Under the pieces are notes generated by a model. It had not been told where the DNA came from. It was given only the letters and a program-made list of their open reading frames with translations, and did not search any database. A stretch of DNA of 64,000 bases from Macrostomum hystrix. Lineage: Eukaryota; Platyhelminthes; Macrostomidae. Position numbers and translations under genes: made by a program. Below, in pieces: positions 50,837 to 62,462 of this stretch. The first letter of the stretch is position 1; each line of letters starts with the position of its first letter. The stretch lies in assembly GCA_950097015.1 (NCBI GenBank), contig CATNEN010000031.1:2792001-2856000 (forward strand), given 5' to 3'.

Positions 50837-51135
50837 TGTCATGAATATGAGGCGCAGTCAATTGGCTTAGCTTTTGTTATAATATGAAGGCGCACTTGAC
50901 GTGAATAGGCGAGGCTATATGCCAGCTTGTATTATTCAGCTTCAAGCTAAACGATCTATAATAGAACGACAGGCGCGGGTTTTAGACTTAAAGGGATACG
51001 CCAGGTTGGGGCATAGACAATAAACGAAGCAGCAACGCTTTTGCTAGTAATAACGAAACTAAATGACACGCGATGAACAGATAACGACTGCATTGCAATA
51101 ATGATTTATATGATACCAACTCGCACAGCATAACA
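50837..51135 (-). repeat. 3' LTR
   Basis: 299 bp, with TG...CA ends on the plus strand (TGTCATGAATATG ... GCATAACA). It is nearly identical to the copy at 53860-54158. Confidence 0.97.
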
Positions 51136-51284
51136 TGTCCCCCTTCTGATATGAAAGGTGTGTTCTCGAGAAGAAACCAACGAGTGAGAATACATAGTAG
51201 TTATAGAATGCGAATAAACAAAACCATATAGTGCGTTGTCAGTTAGGACTCCAATTCAATTGAGATGGGACAGTAATTTATAGA

Positions 51285-53435
51285 TCATGGCTCAAAACTA
51301 TCAGGTGCGCGCCGAGCGCGCGCGCTCCTGCGCGGTGCAAATCCAGCTTCCTGTTGGTCATTCGTAGGCTGCTCCTCCTGGTCCCTGACCTCAGAAGCGG
51401 CTTTCTCCTCCTCCTCTCCAGTCCCAGGTAGCGGGGCGATTTGGTTGTTGCTCGCCAGTCGCAATTGGTCCCCAGCCAACAGCCAGGAAGTATTATGTCC
51501 TCGCGACATCAGGAACTGGGCTTGGGAGGAAGGAGCATCAGCATTGGGCTTGTAAACCACCCTGGCACCCTGTTGAAACGTAGAGAGAGGTAGGTCGTCC
51601 AAATAGCAATTCAGCCGGTCTCTTACCGCGCCACAGAGAGGAAATGCGGTGGTGCATAAGCACTTTCTGCAAGTAGGACAGGAAGTCACAGTGAGTTAGT
51701 CGCTGAGTCCAGGCCTTAAGGGCTCTTTTAACTGTCTGCACTGTCTCCGCGGCACCGTTAGATTGTGGTGAATAGCGGGGTGATTCTAATTTGCGCGCTC
51801 CGTTTGCCTGCAGCCAGTCCAACAAAACGTCAGATGTAAATTCGGCCCCGTTATCGGAAACGACGACCTCTGGAACACCAAACCGGCAAAAACAGTTCGG
51901 AGGCACTTCAGGACGCTTTCGGCAGATCTATCCTTTGATGGAAAGGCCTCAATCCATCCGGAAAAGGCATCGACAACTATCAGAATGTTCCCAACTCCAG
52001 GCACAAAGGCCCAATCCATGTGGATTCTCTGGAATGGGGCCGATGCCGGGGGCCAAATGTCGCGTGACTTCATCAGACGTGGCCTCAATTTAGCGCATGC
52101 ATAGCACTGGCGCACAAACTCCGTGTCGTGATGCATTCCAGGCCACCAGCAGGTCAGAGACAGCAGGTTGTATGTCGCAGAAACTCCTGAGTGAGTATCG
52201 TGAACCGCTTTGAATGCTTCGAGGCGCAGTCGAGGCGGGATGAAGATACGTCTTCCCATGTACAACAGACCATTCTCAATCGTCAGGCACTCAGCTACCT
52301 TCTTGAACGGCATCTCCGCTTCTGACCCTTCCACTGGCTCAATGACGCCCAACTGCTGCAGTTTCTCGAGTTCGGCGTTGATCTTCTCTTCCATGGCTAG
52401 CGGGACCGGGCGAGCACGGCAGAACTGAGGCGTCGCCCCCTCAAGTAGTTCCATGTGGGCCTTGACACCCTTTATTGTTGGCAGGGGCTCCACTGTCGGT
52501 GGCGCAGACGCTGTTGATCCGTGGAATATTGCGTCAGAGTCTAGCAAGTCTCGCCCTAAGAGGCCGAACGACTTTGAGGACGAAACAACCATAAGCTCCA
52601 CGGGATGCAGGCGCTTACGTAACTCCACCACAGTTACAAGCTTACCCAGTGTCTTCAGGCTATGCCCATCGTACGCCTCTAGGCGCCTGTTACACTTTTC
52701 CAGCTGCGGTCGGTCCAGACCTTCCCAGATCTTTGATGAGAGCACAGAGACGGAAGCACCAGTGTCCACCTGCATCGGGATCTTGACCCCGTTGAGTACC
52801 ATAGTCTCTGAGGCTTCAGAGATGGCATGTACTTGGCTTGCCACATCAGTCAGATGGAGTAGATCCGCTTGATTGTTCGTGGAGTTGCCAGGCGTGATCT
52901 CCGCGTGGTGTATACCCTTGCCTGACGGAACAGAAGAGCGGCAGACGGCGGCGAAATGGTTGCGTTTGTTACACTTCGAGCAAATTTTTCCGTACGCAGG
53001 GCATTTTCCTCGCTGGTGCTTGCCACCGCAGTACTTGCACTGTTGAACCTGGAGGTTCTCCGAACGTCTCCCATTATTGGCGTAATGGAGGTTCTCCGAA
53101 TGTCTCCCATTATTGGCGTAATGGAGGTTCTCCGAATGTCTCCCATTATTGGCGTAATGGAGGTTCTCCGAATGTCTCCCATTATTGGCGTAATGGAGGT
53201 TCTCCGAATGTCTCCCATTATTGGCGTAATGGACAGTCTTCACTCGTGCCCGGCACTGTTGCTCGTGATGGTAGCCCCGCGTGTGACTGACTACCGCGGG
53301 AGTCCTGAATGTCGACGAAAGCGTTGATTTGCTCGTAGCTTCTGATGAGGTCGATTTTCTCAGGGACTGTGAGCTCTTTAATCTGCATCGCTTCAAGCAC
53401 TCGCTTCTGCTGATCCGAGCTATGCAAACCGGCAA
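51285..53435 (-). pseudogene. Retrotransposon nucleocapsid-protease-integrase remnant without RT/RNase H
   Basis: Frame 53435-51786 holds, in order, a 12-residue tandem repeat, two CCHC knuckles (CKYCGGKHQRGKC, CSKCNKRNHFAAVC) and an aspartic protease site (VDTGASVSVL). It then has the first few residues ahead of RT (LGVIEPVEGS) and jumps directly into the integrase H2C2 finger (HDTHSG ... CYACAK) and the first catalytic Asp (HMDWAF). A frameshift near 51890 moves the second Asp (VSDNGAEF) and the Glu (SNGAAET) into frame 51906-51538. A second shift near 51575 precedes the C-terminal part (to 51285, ending in a basic tail RRSARARRAP). The deletion itself is in frame. Confidence 0.9.
53046..53231 (-). 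repeat. 36-bp minisatellite inside the nucleocapsid region
   Basis: Five tandem 36-bp copies encode HYANNGRHSENL repeats just before the CCHC knuckles. The unit length is a multiple of three, so the frame is kept. Confidence 0.95.
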
Positions 53436-53859
53436 TGAGCGCGAGACGCACCACCTCTTCTTCGGGGCTGTCGCTCGGCTTCAAAGAGTCGAATTTGCAG
53501 TGTGTCGCTGCCTTTCTTACCCGGGCTAGATAGTGAGTAATTGGCTCGTCAGCACTCTCCCGAAGCGTAAAGAAGTTTGTCCGCTCAGCCACAACTAAGC
53601 GCTTTTGAGGTTGAAGATAGGCTTCAAGTGCAGTCTCCACGTCTGTAAAGAGCATTTCTTCAACATCACGCGGAGCGACCCAGTTTGATAGCTTTTCCAG
53701 TTTAGCCAGCCCACAGGATGACAGGAAATGATCCGTGATTTGCCGTGTCTCAGTCGTGTCGGTCCATTTGTTAGCACGAGCCAGTGATTTGAATGCTTTT
53801 AGCCAAGTGAGAGCCCGATCTGCGTTGTTGAGATCCAGTTCACCTAGCCGCGACGCCAT
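53218..53859 (-). CDS. Retrotransposon Gag
   Basis: About 213 residues from an ATG that is the first triplet after the 5' LTR. It resembles the alpha-helical capsid region of Gypsy-type Gag (for example ALTWLKAFKSLARANKW and ITHYLARVRKAATHCKF). The frame stops at 53218, just as the nucleocapsid coding begins in the +1-shifted frame, with which it overlaps by 218 bp. Whether the shift is programmed or a mutation cannot be told from one copy. Confidence 0.85.
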   Translation of the reverse strand: MASRLGELDLNNADRALTWLKAFKSLARANKWTDTTETRQITDHFLSSCGLAKLEKLSNWVAPRDVEEMLFTDVETALEAYLQPQKRLVVAERTNFFTLRESADEPITHYLARVRKAATHCKFDSLKPSDSPEEEVVRLALIAGLHSSDQQKRVLEAMQIKELTVPEKIDLIRSYEQINAFVDIQDSRGSQSHAGLPSRATVPGTSEDCPLRQ

Positions 53860-54158
53860 TGTCATGAATATGAGGCGCAGTCAATTGGCTTAGCTTTTGT
53901 TATAATATGAAGGCGCACTTGACGTGAATAGGCGAGGCTATATGCCAGCTTGTATTATTCAGCTTCAAGCTAAACGATCTATAATAGAACGATAGGCGCG
54001 GGTTTTAGACTTAAAGGGATACGCCAGGTTGGGGCATAGACAATAAACGAAGCAGCAACGCTTTTGCTATTAATAACGAAACGAAATGACACGCGATGAA
54101 CAGATAACGACTGCATTGCAATAATGATTTATATGATACCAACTCGCACAGCATAACA
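53860..54158 (-). repeat. 5' LTR
   Basis: 299 bp. The three differences seen from the 3' LTR are ACGATAGG/ACGACAGG, GCTATTAAT/GCTAGTAAT and AAACGAAATG/AAACTAAATG. Confidence 0.97.
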
Positions 54159-54690
54159 TTCTGGTAGGATTTCTGGTAGGGATTCTGGTAGGGATTCTGG
54201 TAGGGATTATAGTAGGGATTCTATTAGGGATTGTGGTAGGGATTATAGTAGGGATTCTATTAGGGATTCTATTAGGGATTCTATTAGGGATTGTGGTAGG
54301 GATTATAGTAGGGATTCTATTAGGGATTCTATTAGGGATTGTGGTAGGGATTATAGTAGGGATTCTATTAGGGATTCTATTAGGGATTATATTAGGGATT
54401 GTGGTAGGGATTCTGGTAGGGATTCTGGTAGGGATTCTAGTAGGGATTATAGTAGGGATTCTATTAGGGATTCTGGTAGGGATGCTAGTAGGGAATCTCT
54501 TAGGGATTCTGGTAGGGCTTCTGGTAGGGATTCTGGTAGGGATTCAAGTAGGGATTCTAGTAGGGATTCTAGTAGGGATTCTAGTAGGGATTCTAGTAGG
54601 CATTCTGGTATGGATTCTAGTAGGGATTCTATTAGGGATTCTGGTTGGGATTCTATTAGGGATTCTGGTTGGGATTCAAGTTGGGATTCA
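54159..54690 (+). repeat. Minisatellite, 12-bp unit GGGATTCTAGTA, right part
   Basis: Continues the array interrupted by the LTR element. About 44 units with CTGGTA, CTATTA, CTAGTA and TATAGTA variants. Forward frame of repeated GILVG/GILLG is an artefact. Confidence 0.96.
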
Positions 54691-55082
54691 ATGATTGTTT
54701 TGTAATGATTCTTGACTGTAAACAGCATGGGATCTTGTCCCAGAACAGGTAGGTCCAATTCTATTGGTTAATTTTTAGCCAGCCAATCCTGGATGTTGAT
54801 TTGTGTGCAATGAGCCTGAACTTTGCGTTTGTTGCTATGGAAACGAGTAGATTTATGGCCATTTATGCCATCAAGCACATAAGCTCATTTCACTGCAGTG
54901 AAAAAACTAATCTAGACTGCCTGTCAGTCAGTCGAAGGGAGCATCCGTCTCAGTTTTGTCCTTTATTGTTCCAATAATAAAGGTAAAAGCAAGCTTATTG
55001 CCCGGACCAATCTTTGACAGCACTTTATCTAGCTGGTCCACGGATTAAGTAATCCGCTCCTAAGTATAAAGTCCACCCTTAC
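54691..55082. other. Unique spacer
   Basis: 390 bp upstream of the array that precedes the lectin-like gene. No feature recognised. Confidence 0.5.
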
Positions 55083-55560
55083 CAAGCAAACTCCACCCCC
55101 GACACAGTCCAATCCGCCCCCGAAACAGTCAAATCCGCCCCCGACACAGTCAAATCCGCCCCCGACACAGTCAAATCCGCCCCCGACACAGTCCAATCCG
55201 CCCCCGAAACAGTCAAATCCGCCCCTGACACAGTCAAATCCGCCCCGACACAGTCAAATCCGCCCCCGACACAGTCAAATCCGCCCCCGAAACAGTCAAA
55301 TCCGCCCCCGACACAGTCAAATCCGCCCCCGACACAGTCAAATCCGCCCCCGAAACAGTCAAATCCGCCCCCGAAACAGTCAAATCCGCCCCCGACACAG
55401 TCAAATCCGCCCCCGAAACAGTCAAATCCGCCCCCGACACAGTCAAATCCGCCCCTGACACAGTCAAATCCGCCCCTGACACAGTCAAATCTGCCCCTGA
55501 CACAGTCAAATCCGCCCCCACACAGTCAAATCCGCCCCTGACACAGTCAAATCCGCCCTG
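55083..55560 (+). repeat. Minisatellite, 21-bp unit CCCCCGACACAGTCAAATCCG
   Basis: About 23 units with GAAACAG/GACACAG and CCCCTG/CCCCCG variants, ending 30 bp before the start codon of the lectin-like gene. It therefore lies in its 5' UTR or core promoter. The minus frame of repeated GADLTVS is an artefact. Confidence 0.96.
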
Positions 55561-55590
55561 CACAAAGGTTTGCCGCTGAAAAATCGCAGT

Positions 55591-56614
55591 ATGGAGTCAA
55601 CTCTGCTTGCCTGGCTGCTTCTTCTACTCTTCGCCGGCTGCGAATGTGCGGACGCTGGTATCGACGGCTTCCAGCTCATCCAGGGCTCGCTGTGCATCCT
55701 CAGCCAGCACACAGTCGAAGTTGCCACGTCGTTGGCTAGAACAACTCCTGCCTGCGCTTATTACTGTTCCACACTCGACAACTGCCAGGCCTTCGAACCG
55801 CCGGAAGATGGTCCTTGCCGCCTGTTCGTTTTCGACAAGTGCAGCCGCCCCCTGGAAAACTGCGGCGCCTGCAATCGAACTGGCAAAGTTTTTGTGCGGC
55901 GAAGACCCGGTCTGTCACCTGGCCGACTGTGCCCGGATACCTATGGAAATTCCAGGTGAGACACTGATGGCAGATCACAGGGGAGACACTGATGGCAGAT
56001 CACAGGGGAGACACTGATGGCAGATCACAGGGGAGACACGGATGGCAGATCACAGGGGAGACACGGATGGCAGATCACAGGTGAGACACTGATGGCAGAT
56101 GGCAGGTGAGATACTGACGTGATGTGGTAACGGAGTTAATAACACTGAAGCTAAGATAATCCTCATTAGCAGACTTTAGGGCAGTTTGATCGCAATCCCA
56201 TTCCTTGTCAGGTGTGGACTGAGCTATCGTCTGGCCTTTGGCTCCCACAGCTGGATGGCCTTCAAGACACTCGCAGCGGCCGAGCCCGGAGTTCTTGCCG
56301 GCTTCGCCGACGCCCTGACGGCCAGCGAGATGGCATGGGTTCGAGTCCTCAGCGCCCGCTTTGCCTCGTCCTTCTTCCTATCGGGCGCTCAGCTGCCCGG
56401 AAGTTCGGAGCCGGCGGAAGGCTTCTACTGGAGCCGCTGCAACCAGACCGTCGACATGAGCTTCTTCTGGCCCGGCGATCCGAACAATCTGCCGCCTGGC
56501 GAGGACTTTATCGGCGTCTATTTCGGTGGCGGCACGGAAGTCAAGGGGCTGGTGGATGTGCCTGCCGACCCCTACAACACCGCCTTGTTCATGTGCGTGT
56601 CGCCCTTCGACTGA
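55591..56614 (+). CDS. Secreted PAN/apple-like plus C-type-lectin-like protein, two exons
   Basis: Exon 1 is 55591-55955 and exon 2 is 56212-56614. The GTGAGA donor and CTTGTCAG acceptor join in phase 2 for 255 residues. A clear signal peptide (STLLAWLLLLLFAGCECA) is followed by a cysteine-rich region (residues about 45-105, with ACAYYC, DNC, GPCRLFVF and KC) that looks like a PAN/apple fold. Exon 2 (from residue 122) resembles a degenerate C-type lectin domain: FYWSRC, then FFWPGDPNNLPPGEDF, and a closing FMCVSP. The WxGxPNN...ED pattern is the family landmark, but the canonical EPN/QPD sugar-binding triad is not evident. The product is probably extracellular. Start choice: the ATG is the first in frame after the upstream array. 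A polyadenylation signal is at 57120. Confidence 0.8.
55947..56115 (+). repeat. Tandem repeat made from the exon 1 splice donor
   Basis: About six copies of a roughly 26-bp unit (CAGGTGAGACACTGATGG plus CAGATCA). The first copy is the real exon/intron junction. In the copies the donor GT is either kept (near 56079 and 56105) or changed to GG (CAGGGGAGACAC). Confidence 0.93.
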
Positions 56615-56754
56615 AGGGACAGACGGCGTCTCCACCGCAGACTGTACTTGATGCTGAGATTAACTGACATGATACTCTGGGTTAGGGGATCTTGAATGCT
56701 TTTTCTTAAACGGATGATTCTGTCTCTCCGAAGATCCTTAAAGACGATTCTTGG

Positions 56755-57005
56755 TGATTCTCGATTATCACCTTAGATATTATCCCAAATGATCACCTTT
56801 GAGATTAGCCCAAATTAATAACTTGGAGATTATCCCAAATGATCACATTGGAGATTATCCCACATGATCACCTTGAAGATTATCCTAAATGATCACCTGG
56901 TGATAATCCCTGATTATTCCCAATGATCACTATTGATAATCCCTCGATAATCCCTTTAAGATTATCGATTATCCCAGGAGATTATCCCCATGATCCCCCC
57001 GAGAT
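56755..57005 (+). repeat. Degenerate repeat in the 3' UTR, GATTATCCCAAATGATCAC units
   Basis: About eight diverged units of roughly 30 bp between the stop codon and the AATAAA at 57120 of the lectin-like gene, so probably transcribed in its 3' UTR. Confidence 0.85.
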
Positions 57006-57189
57006 TGGTCCATCTTCGATGTCTCGATCCTCAATGATCCGGCCTTGAGAGTGAGCACTAAAGTTTCATCCTCCGAAGGTCGGCGTGTGCTCCGTGTTTT
57101 GCCCAAATTCAGCTTGGAAAATAAAATCGAGTAAAAAATACTATTCTTACTATCTTCATGTGTTCCGCATTGCCATCCTAAGATTCTGC

Positions 57190-60100
57190 AACACGAACTG
57201 CTACAGGGATTCTAGTAGGGACTGCTACAGGGATTCTAGTAGGGACTGATAAAGGGATTCTAGTAGGGACTGCTACAGGGATTCTAGTAGGGACTGCTAC
57301 AGGGATTCTAGTAGGGACTGCTACAGGGATTCTAGTAGGGACTGCTACAGGGATTCTAGTAGGGACTGCTACAGGGATTCTAGTTGGGACTGCTACAGGG
57401 ATTCTAGTAGGGACTGCTACAGGGATTCTAGTAGGGACTGCTACAGGGATTCTAGTTGGGACTGCTACAGCGATTCTAGTGGGGACTACTACAGGGATTC
57501 TAGTAGGGACTGATAAAGGGATTCTAGTAGGGACTGTTAAAGGGATTCTAGTAGGGACTGATAAAGGGATTCTAGTAGGGACTGCTACAGGGATTCTAGT
57601 TGGGACTGCTACAGGGATTCTAGTAGGGACTGATAAAGGGATTCTAGTAGGGACTGTTAAAGGGATTCTAGTTGGGACTGTTAAAGGGATTCTAGTAGGG
57701 ACTGCTACAGGGATTCTAGTTGGGACTGCTACAGGGATTCTAGTAGGGACTGCTACAGGGATTCTAGTTGGGACTACTACAGGGATTCTAGTAGGGACTG
57801 CTACAGGGATTCTAGTTGGGACTGCTACAGGGATTCTAGTTGGGACTGTTACAGCGATTCTAGTGGGGACTGATAAAGGGATTCTAGTAGGGACTGCTAC
57901 AGCGATTCTAGTGGGGACTGTTACAGCGATTCTAGTGGGGACTGATAAAGGGATTCTAGTAGGGACTGCTACAGCGATTCTAGTGGGGACTGATAAATGG
58001 ATTCTATTAGGGACTGCTAAAGGGATTCTAGTAGGGACTGTTTAAGGGATTCTAGTAGAGACTGATAAAGGGATTCTAGTAGAGACTGATAAAGGGATTC
58101 TAGTAGGGACTGCTACAGGGATTCTAGTAGGGGCTGCTGCAGCGATTCTAGTAGGGACTGCTACAGGGATTCTAGTAGGGATTGATAAAGGGATTCTAGT
58201 AGGGACTGCTACAGGGATTCTAGTTGGGACTGCTACAGGGATTCTAGTTGGGACTGCTACATGGATTCTAGTAGGGACTGCTACAGGGATTCTAGTTGGG
58301 ACTGCTACAGGGATTCTAGTAGGGACTGCTACAGGGATTCTATTAGGGACTGCTACAGGGATTCTAGTTGGGACTGCTACAGCGATTCTAGTGGGGACTA
58401 CTACAGGGATTCTAGTGGGGGCTGATAAAGGGATTCTAGTAGGGACTGATAAAGGGATTCTAGTAGGGACTGATAAAGGGATTCTAGTAGGGACTGCTAC
58501 AGGGATTCTAGTTGGGACTGCTACAGGGATTCTAGTAGGGACTGATAGAGGGATTCTAGTAGGGACTGATAAAGGGATTCTAGTAGGGACTGATAAAGGG
58601 ATTCTAGTAGGGACTGATAAAGGGATTCTAGTAGGGACTGCTACAGGGATTCTAGTAGGGACTGTTAAAGGGATTCTAGTAGGGACTGATAAAGGGATTC
58701 TAGTAGGGACTGCTACAGGGATTCTAGTTGGGACTGCTACAGGGATTCTAGTAGGAACTGATAAAGGGATTCTAGTGGGGACTGTTACAGGGATTCTAGT
58801 TGGGACTGCTACAGGGATTCTAGTAGGGACTGCTACAGGGATTCTAGTAGGGACTGTTAAAGGGATTCTAGTTGGGACTGATAAAGGGATTCTAGTAGGG
58901 ACTGATAAAGGGATTCTAGTAGGGACTGCTACAGGGATTCTAGTAGGGACTGCTACAGGGATTCTAGTAGGGACTGATAAAGGGATTCTAGTTGGGACTG
59001 CTACATGGATTCTAGTAGGGACTGCTACAGGGATTCTAGTAGGGACTGCTACAGGGATTCTAGTTGGGACTGCTACAGCGATTCTAGTGGGGACTACTAC
59101 AAGGATTCTAGTGGGGACTGATAAAGGGATTCTAGTAGGGACTGTTAAAGGGATTCTAGTAGGGACTGATAAAGGGATTCTAGTAGGGACTGCTACAGGG
59201 ATTCTAGTTGGGACTGCTACAGGGATTCTAGTAGGGACTGATAAAGGGATTCTAGTAGGGACTGTTAAAGGGATTCTAGTAGGGACTGTTAAAGGGATTC
59301 TAGTAGGGACTGCTACAGGGATTCTAGTTGGGACTGCTACAGGGATTCTAGTAGGGACTGCTACAGGGATTCTAGTAGGGACTGCTACAGGGATTCTAGT
59401 AGGGATTGATAAAGGGATTCTAGTAGGGACTGCTACAGGGATTCTAGTAGGGACTGCTACAGGGATTCTAGTAGGGGCTGCTGCAGCGATTCTAGTAGGG
59501 ACTGATAAAGGGATTCTAGTAGGGACTGATAAAGGGATTCTAGTAGGGACTGCTACAGGGATTCTAGTAGGGACTGCTACAGGGATTCTAGTAGGGACTG
59601 ATAAAGGGATTCTAGTTGGGACTGCTACATGGATTCTAGTAGGGACTGCTACAGGGATTCTAGTAGGGACTGCTACAGGGATTCTAGTTGGGACTGCTAC
59701 AGCGATTCTAGTGGGGACTACTACAAGGATTCTAGTGGGGACTGATAAAGGGATTCTAGTAGGGACTGTTAAAGGGATTCTAGTAGGGACTGATAAAGGG
59801 ATTCTAGTAGGGACTGCTACAGGGATTCTAGTTGGGACTGCTACAGGGATTCTAGTAGGGACTGATAAAGGGATTCTAGTAGGGACTGTTAAAGGGATTC
59901 TAGTAGGGACTGTTAAAGGGATTCTAGTAGGGACTGCTACAGGGATTCTAGTTGGGACTGCTACAGGGATTCTAGTAGGGACTGCTACAGGGATTCTAGT
60001 TGGGACTACTACAGGGATTCTAGTAGGGACTGCTACAGGGATTCTAGTTGGGACTGCTACAGGGATTCTAGTTGGGACTGCTACAGCGATTCTAGTGGGG

Positions 60101-62450
60101 ACTGTTACAGCGATTCTAGTGGGGACTGATAAAGGGATTCTAGTAGGGACTGCTACAGGGATTCTAGTTGGGACTGCTAAAGGGATTCTAGTTGGGACTG
60201 CTACAGGGATTCTAGTTGGGACTGCTACAGCGATTCTAGTGGGGACTGCTACAGGGATTCTAGTAGGAACTGCTACAGGGATTCTAGTGGGGACTGCTAC
60301 AGGGATTCTAGAGGGGACTGATAAATGGATTCTATTAGGGACTGCTAAAGGGATTCTAGTAGGGACTGTTTAAGGGATTCTAGTAGAGACTGATAAAGGG
60401 ATTCTAGTAGAGACTGATAAAGGGATTCTAGTAGGGACTGCTACAGGGATTCTAGTAGGGGCTGCTGCAGCGATTCTAGTAGGGACTGCTACAGGGATTC
60501 TAGTAGGGATTGATAAAGGGATTCTAGTAGGGACTGCTACAGGGATTCTAGTTGGGACTGCTACAGGGATTCTAGTTGGGACTGCTACATGGATTCTAGT
60601 AGGGACTGCTACAGGGATTCTAGTTGGGACTGCTACAGGGATTCTAGTAGGGACTGCTACAGGGATTCTATTAGGGACTGCTACAGGGATTCTAGTTGGG
60701 ACTGCTACAGCGATTCTAGTGGGGACTACTACAGGGATTCTAGTGGGGACTGATAAAGGGATTCTAGTAGGGACTGATAAAGGGATTCTAGTAGGGACTG
60801 ATAAAGGGATTCTAGTAGGGACTGCTACAGGGATTCTAGTTGGGACTGCTACAGGGATTCTAGTAGGGACTGATAGAGGGATTCTAGTAGGGACTGATAA
60901 AGGGATTCTAGTAGGGACTGATAAAGGGATTCTAGTAGGGACTGTTAAAGGGATTCTAGTAGGGACTGCTACAGGGATTCTAGTAGGGACTGTTAAAGGG
61001 ATTCTAGTAGGGACTGATAAAGGGATTCTAGTAGGGACTGCTACAGGGATTCTAGTTGGGACTGCTACAGGGATTCTAGTAGGAACTGATAAAGGGATTC
61101 TAGTGGGGACTGTTACAGGGATTCTAGTTGGGACTGCTACAGGGATTCTAGTAGGGACTGCTACAGGGATTCTAGTAGGGACTGTTAAAGGGATTCTAGT
61201 TGGGACTGCTACAGGGATTCTAGTAGGGACTGCTACAGGGATTCTAGTAGGGACTGCTACAGGGATTCTAGTAGGGACTGCTGCAGCGATTCTAGTAGGG
61301 ACTGCTACAGGGATTCTAGTAGGGATTGATAAAGGGATTCTAGTAGGGACTGCTACAGGGATTCTAGTAGGGACTGCAACAGGGATTCTAGTAGGGGCTG
61401 CTGCAGCGATTCTAGTAGGGACTGATAAAGGGATTCTAGTAGGGACTGATAAAGGGATTCTAGTAGGGACTGCTACAGGGATTCTAGTAGGGACTGCTAC
61501 AGGGATTCTAGTAGGGACTGATAAAGGGATTCTAGTTGGGACTGCTACATGGATTCTAGTAGGGACTGCTACAGGGATTCTAGTGGGGACTACTACAGGG
61601 ATTCTAGTGGGGACTGATAAAGGGATTCTAGTAGGGACTGTTAAAGGGATTCTAGTAGGGACTGCTACAGGGATTCTAGTAGGGACTGCTACAGGGATTC
61701 TAGTAGGGACTGCTACAGGGATTCTAGTAGGGATTGATAAAGGGATTCTAGTAGGGACTGCTACAGGGATTCTAGTAGGGACTGCTACAGGGATTCTAGT
61801 AGGGGCTGCTGCAGCGATTCTAGTAGGGACTGATAAAGGGATTCTAGTAGGGACTGATAAAGGGATTCTAGTTGGGACTGCTACATGGATTCTAGTAGGG
61901 ACTGCTACAGGGATTCTAGTAGGGACTGCTACAGGGATTCTAGTTGGGACTGCTACAGCGATTCTAGTGGGGACTACTACAAGGATTCTAGTGGGGACTG
62001 ATAAAGGGATTCTAGTAGGGACTGTTAAAGGGATTCTAGTAGGGACTGATAAAGGGATTCTAGAAGGGACTGCTACAGATGTTCTAGTAGTGACTGCTAC
62101 AGGGATTCTAGTAGGGACTGTTACAGGGATTCTAGTAGGGACTGCTACAGGGATTCTAGTAGGGACTGCTACAGGGATTCTAGTAGGGACTGCTACAGGG
62201 ATTCTAGTAGGGACTGCTACAGGGATTCTAGTAGGAACTGAAAAAGGGATTCTAGTGGGGACTGTTAAAGGGATTCTAGTAGGGACTGATAAAGGGATTC
62301 TAGTGGGGACTGTTAAAGGGATTCTAGTAGGGACTGATAAAGGGATTCTAGTAGGGACTGCTACAGGGATTCTAGTGGGGACTGTTGCATGGATTCTAGT
62401 GGGGACTGCTACAGGGATTCTAGTTGGGACTGCTACAGAAGTTCTATTTG
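57190..62450 (+). repeat. 5.3-kb minisatellite, 24-bp unit with 624- and 2328-bp higher-order periods
   Basis: About 219 units of GGGATTCTAGTA plus GGGACTGCTACA (variants CTGATAAA, CTGTTAAA, CTACTACA, CAGCGATT). Landmark units recur at fixed distances: TGATAAATGG at 57991 and 60319 (2328 = 97 x 24), and CTACATGGAT at 59001 and 59625 (624 = 26 x 24). Forward frames up to 660 codons (GILVGTATGILVGTDK...) are artefacts of a 24-bp unit with no stop. Confidence 0.98.
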
Positions 62451-62462
62451 GGACTACTATAC

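Larger units (their letters stand above)
50837..54158 (-). mobile_element. Gypsy-type LTR retrotransposon, RT/RNase H deleted, young insertion
   Basis: 3,322 bp bounded by two 299-bp LTRs and a perfect 5-bp duplication TTCTG (50832-50836 and 54159-54163). The element reads on the minus strand. Gag is at the right, then nucleocapsid, protease and integrase, with a polypurine tract (AGAAGGGGGA) next to the left LTR. The LTRs differ at only about three positions (1 percent), so insertion is recent. Reverse transcriptase and RNase H are absent, so movement would need enzymes in trans. Confidence 0.96.
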
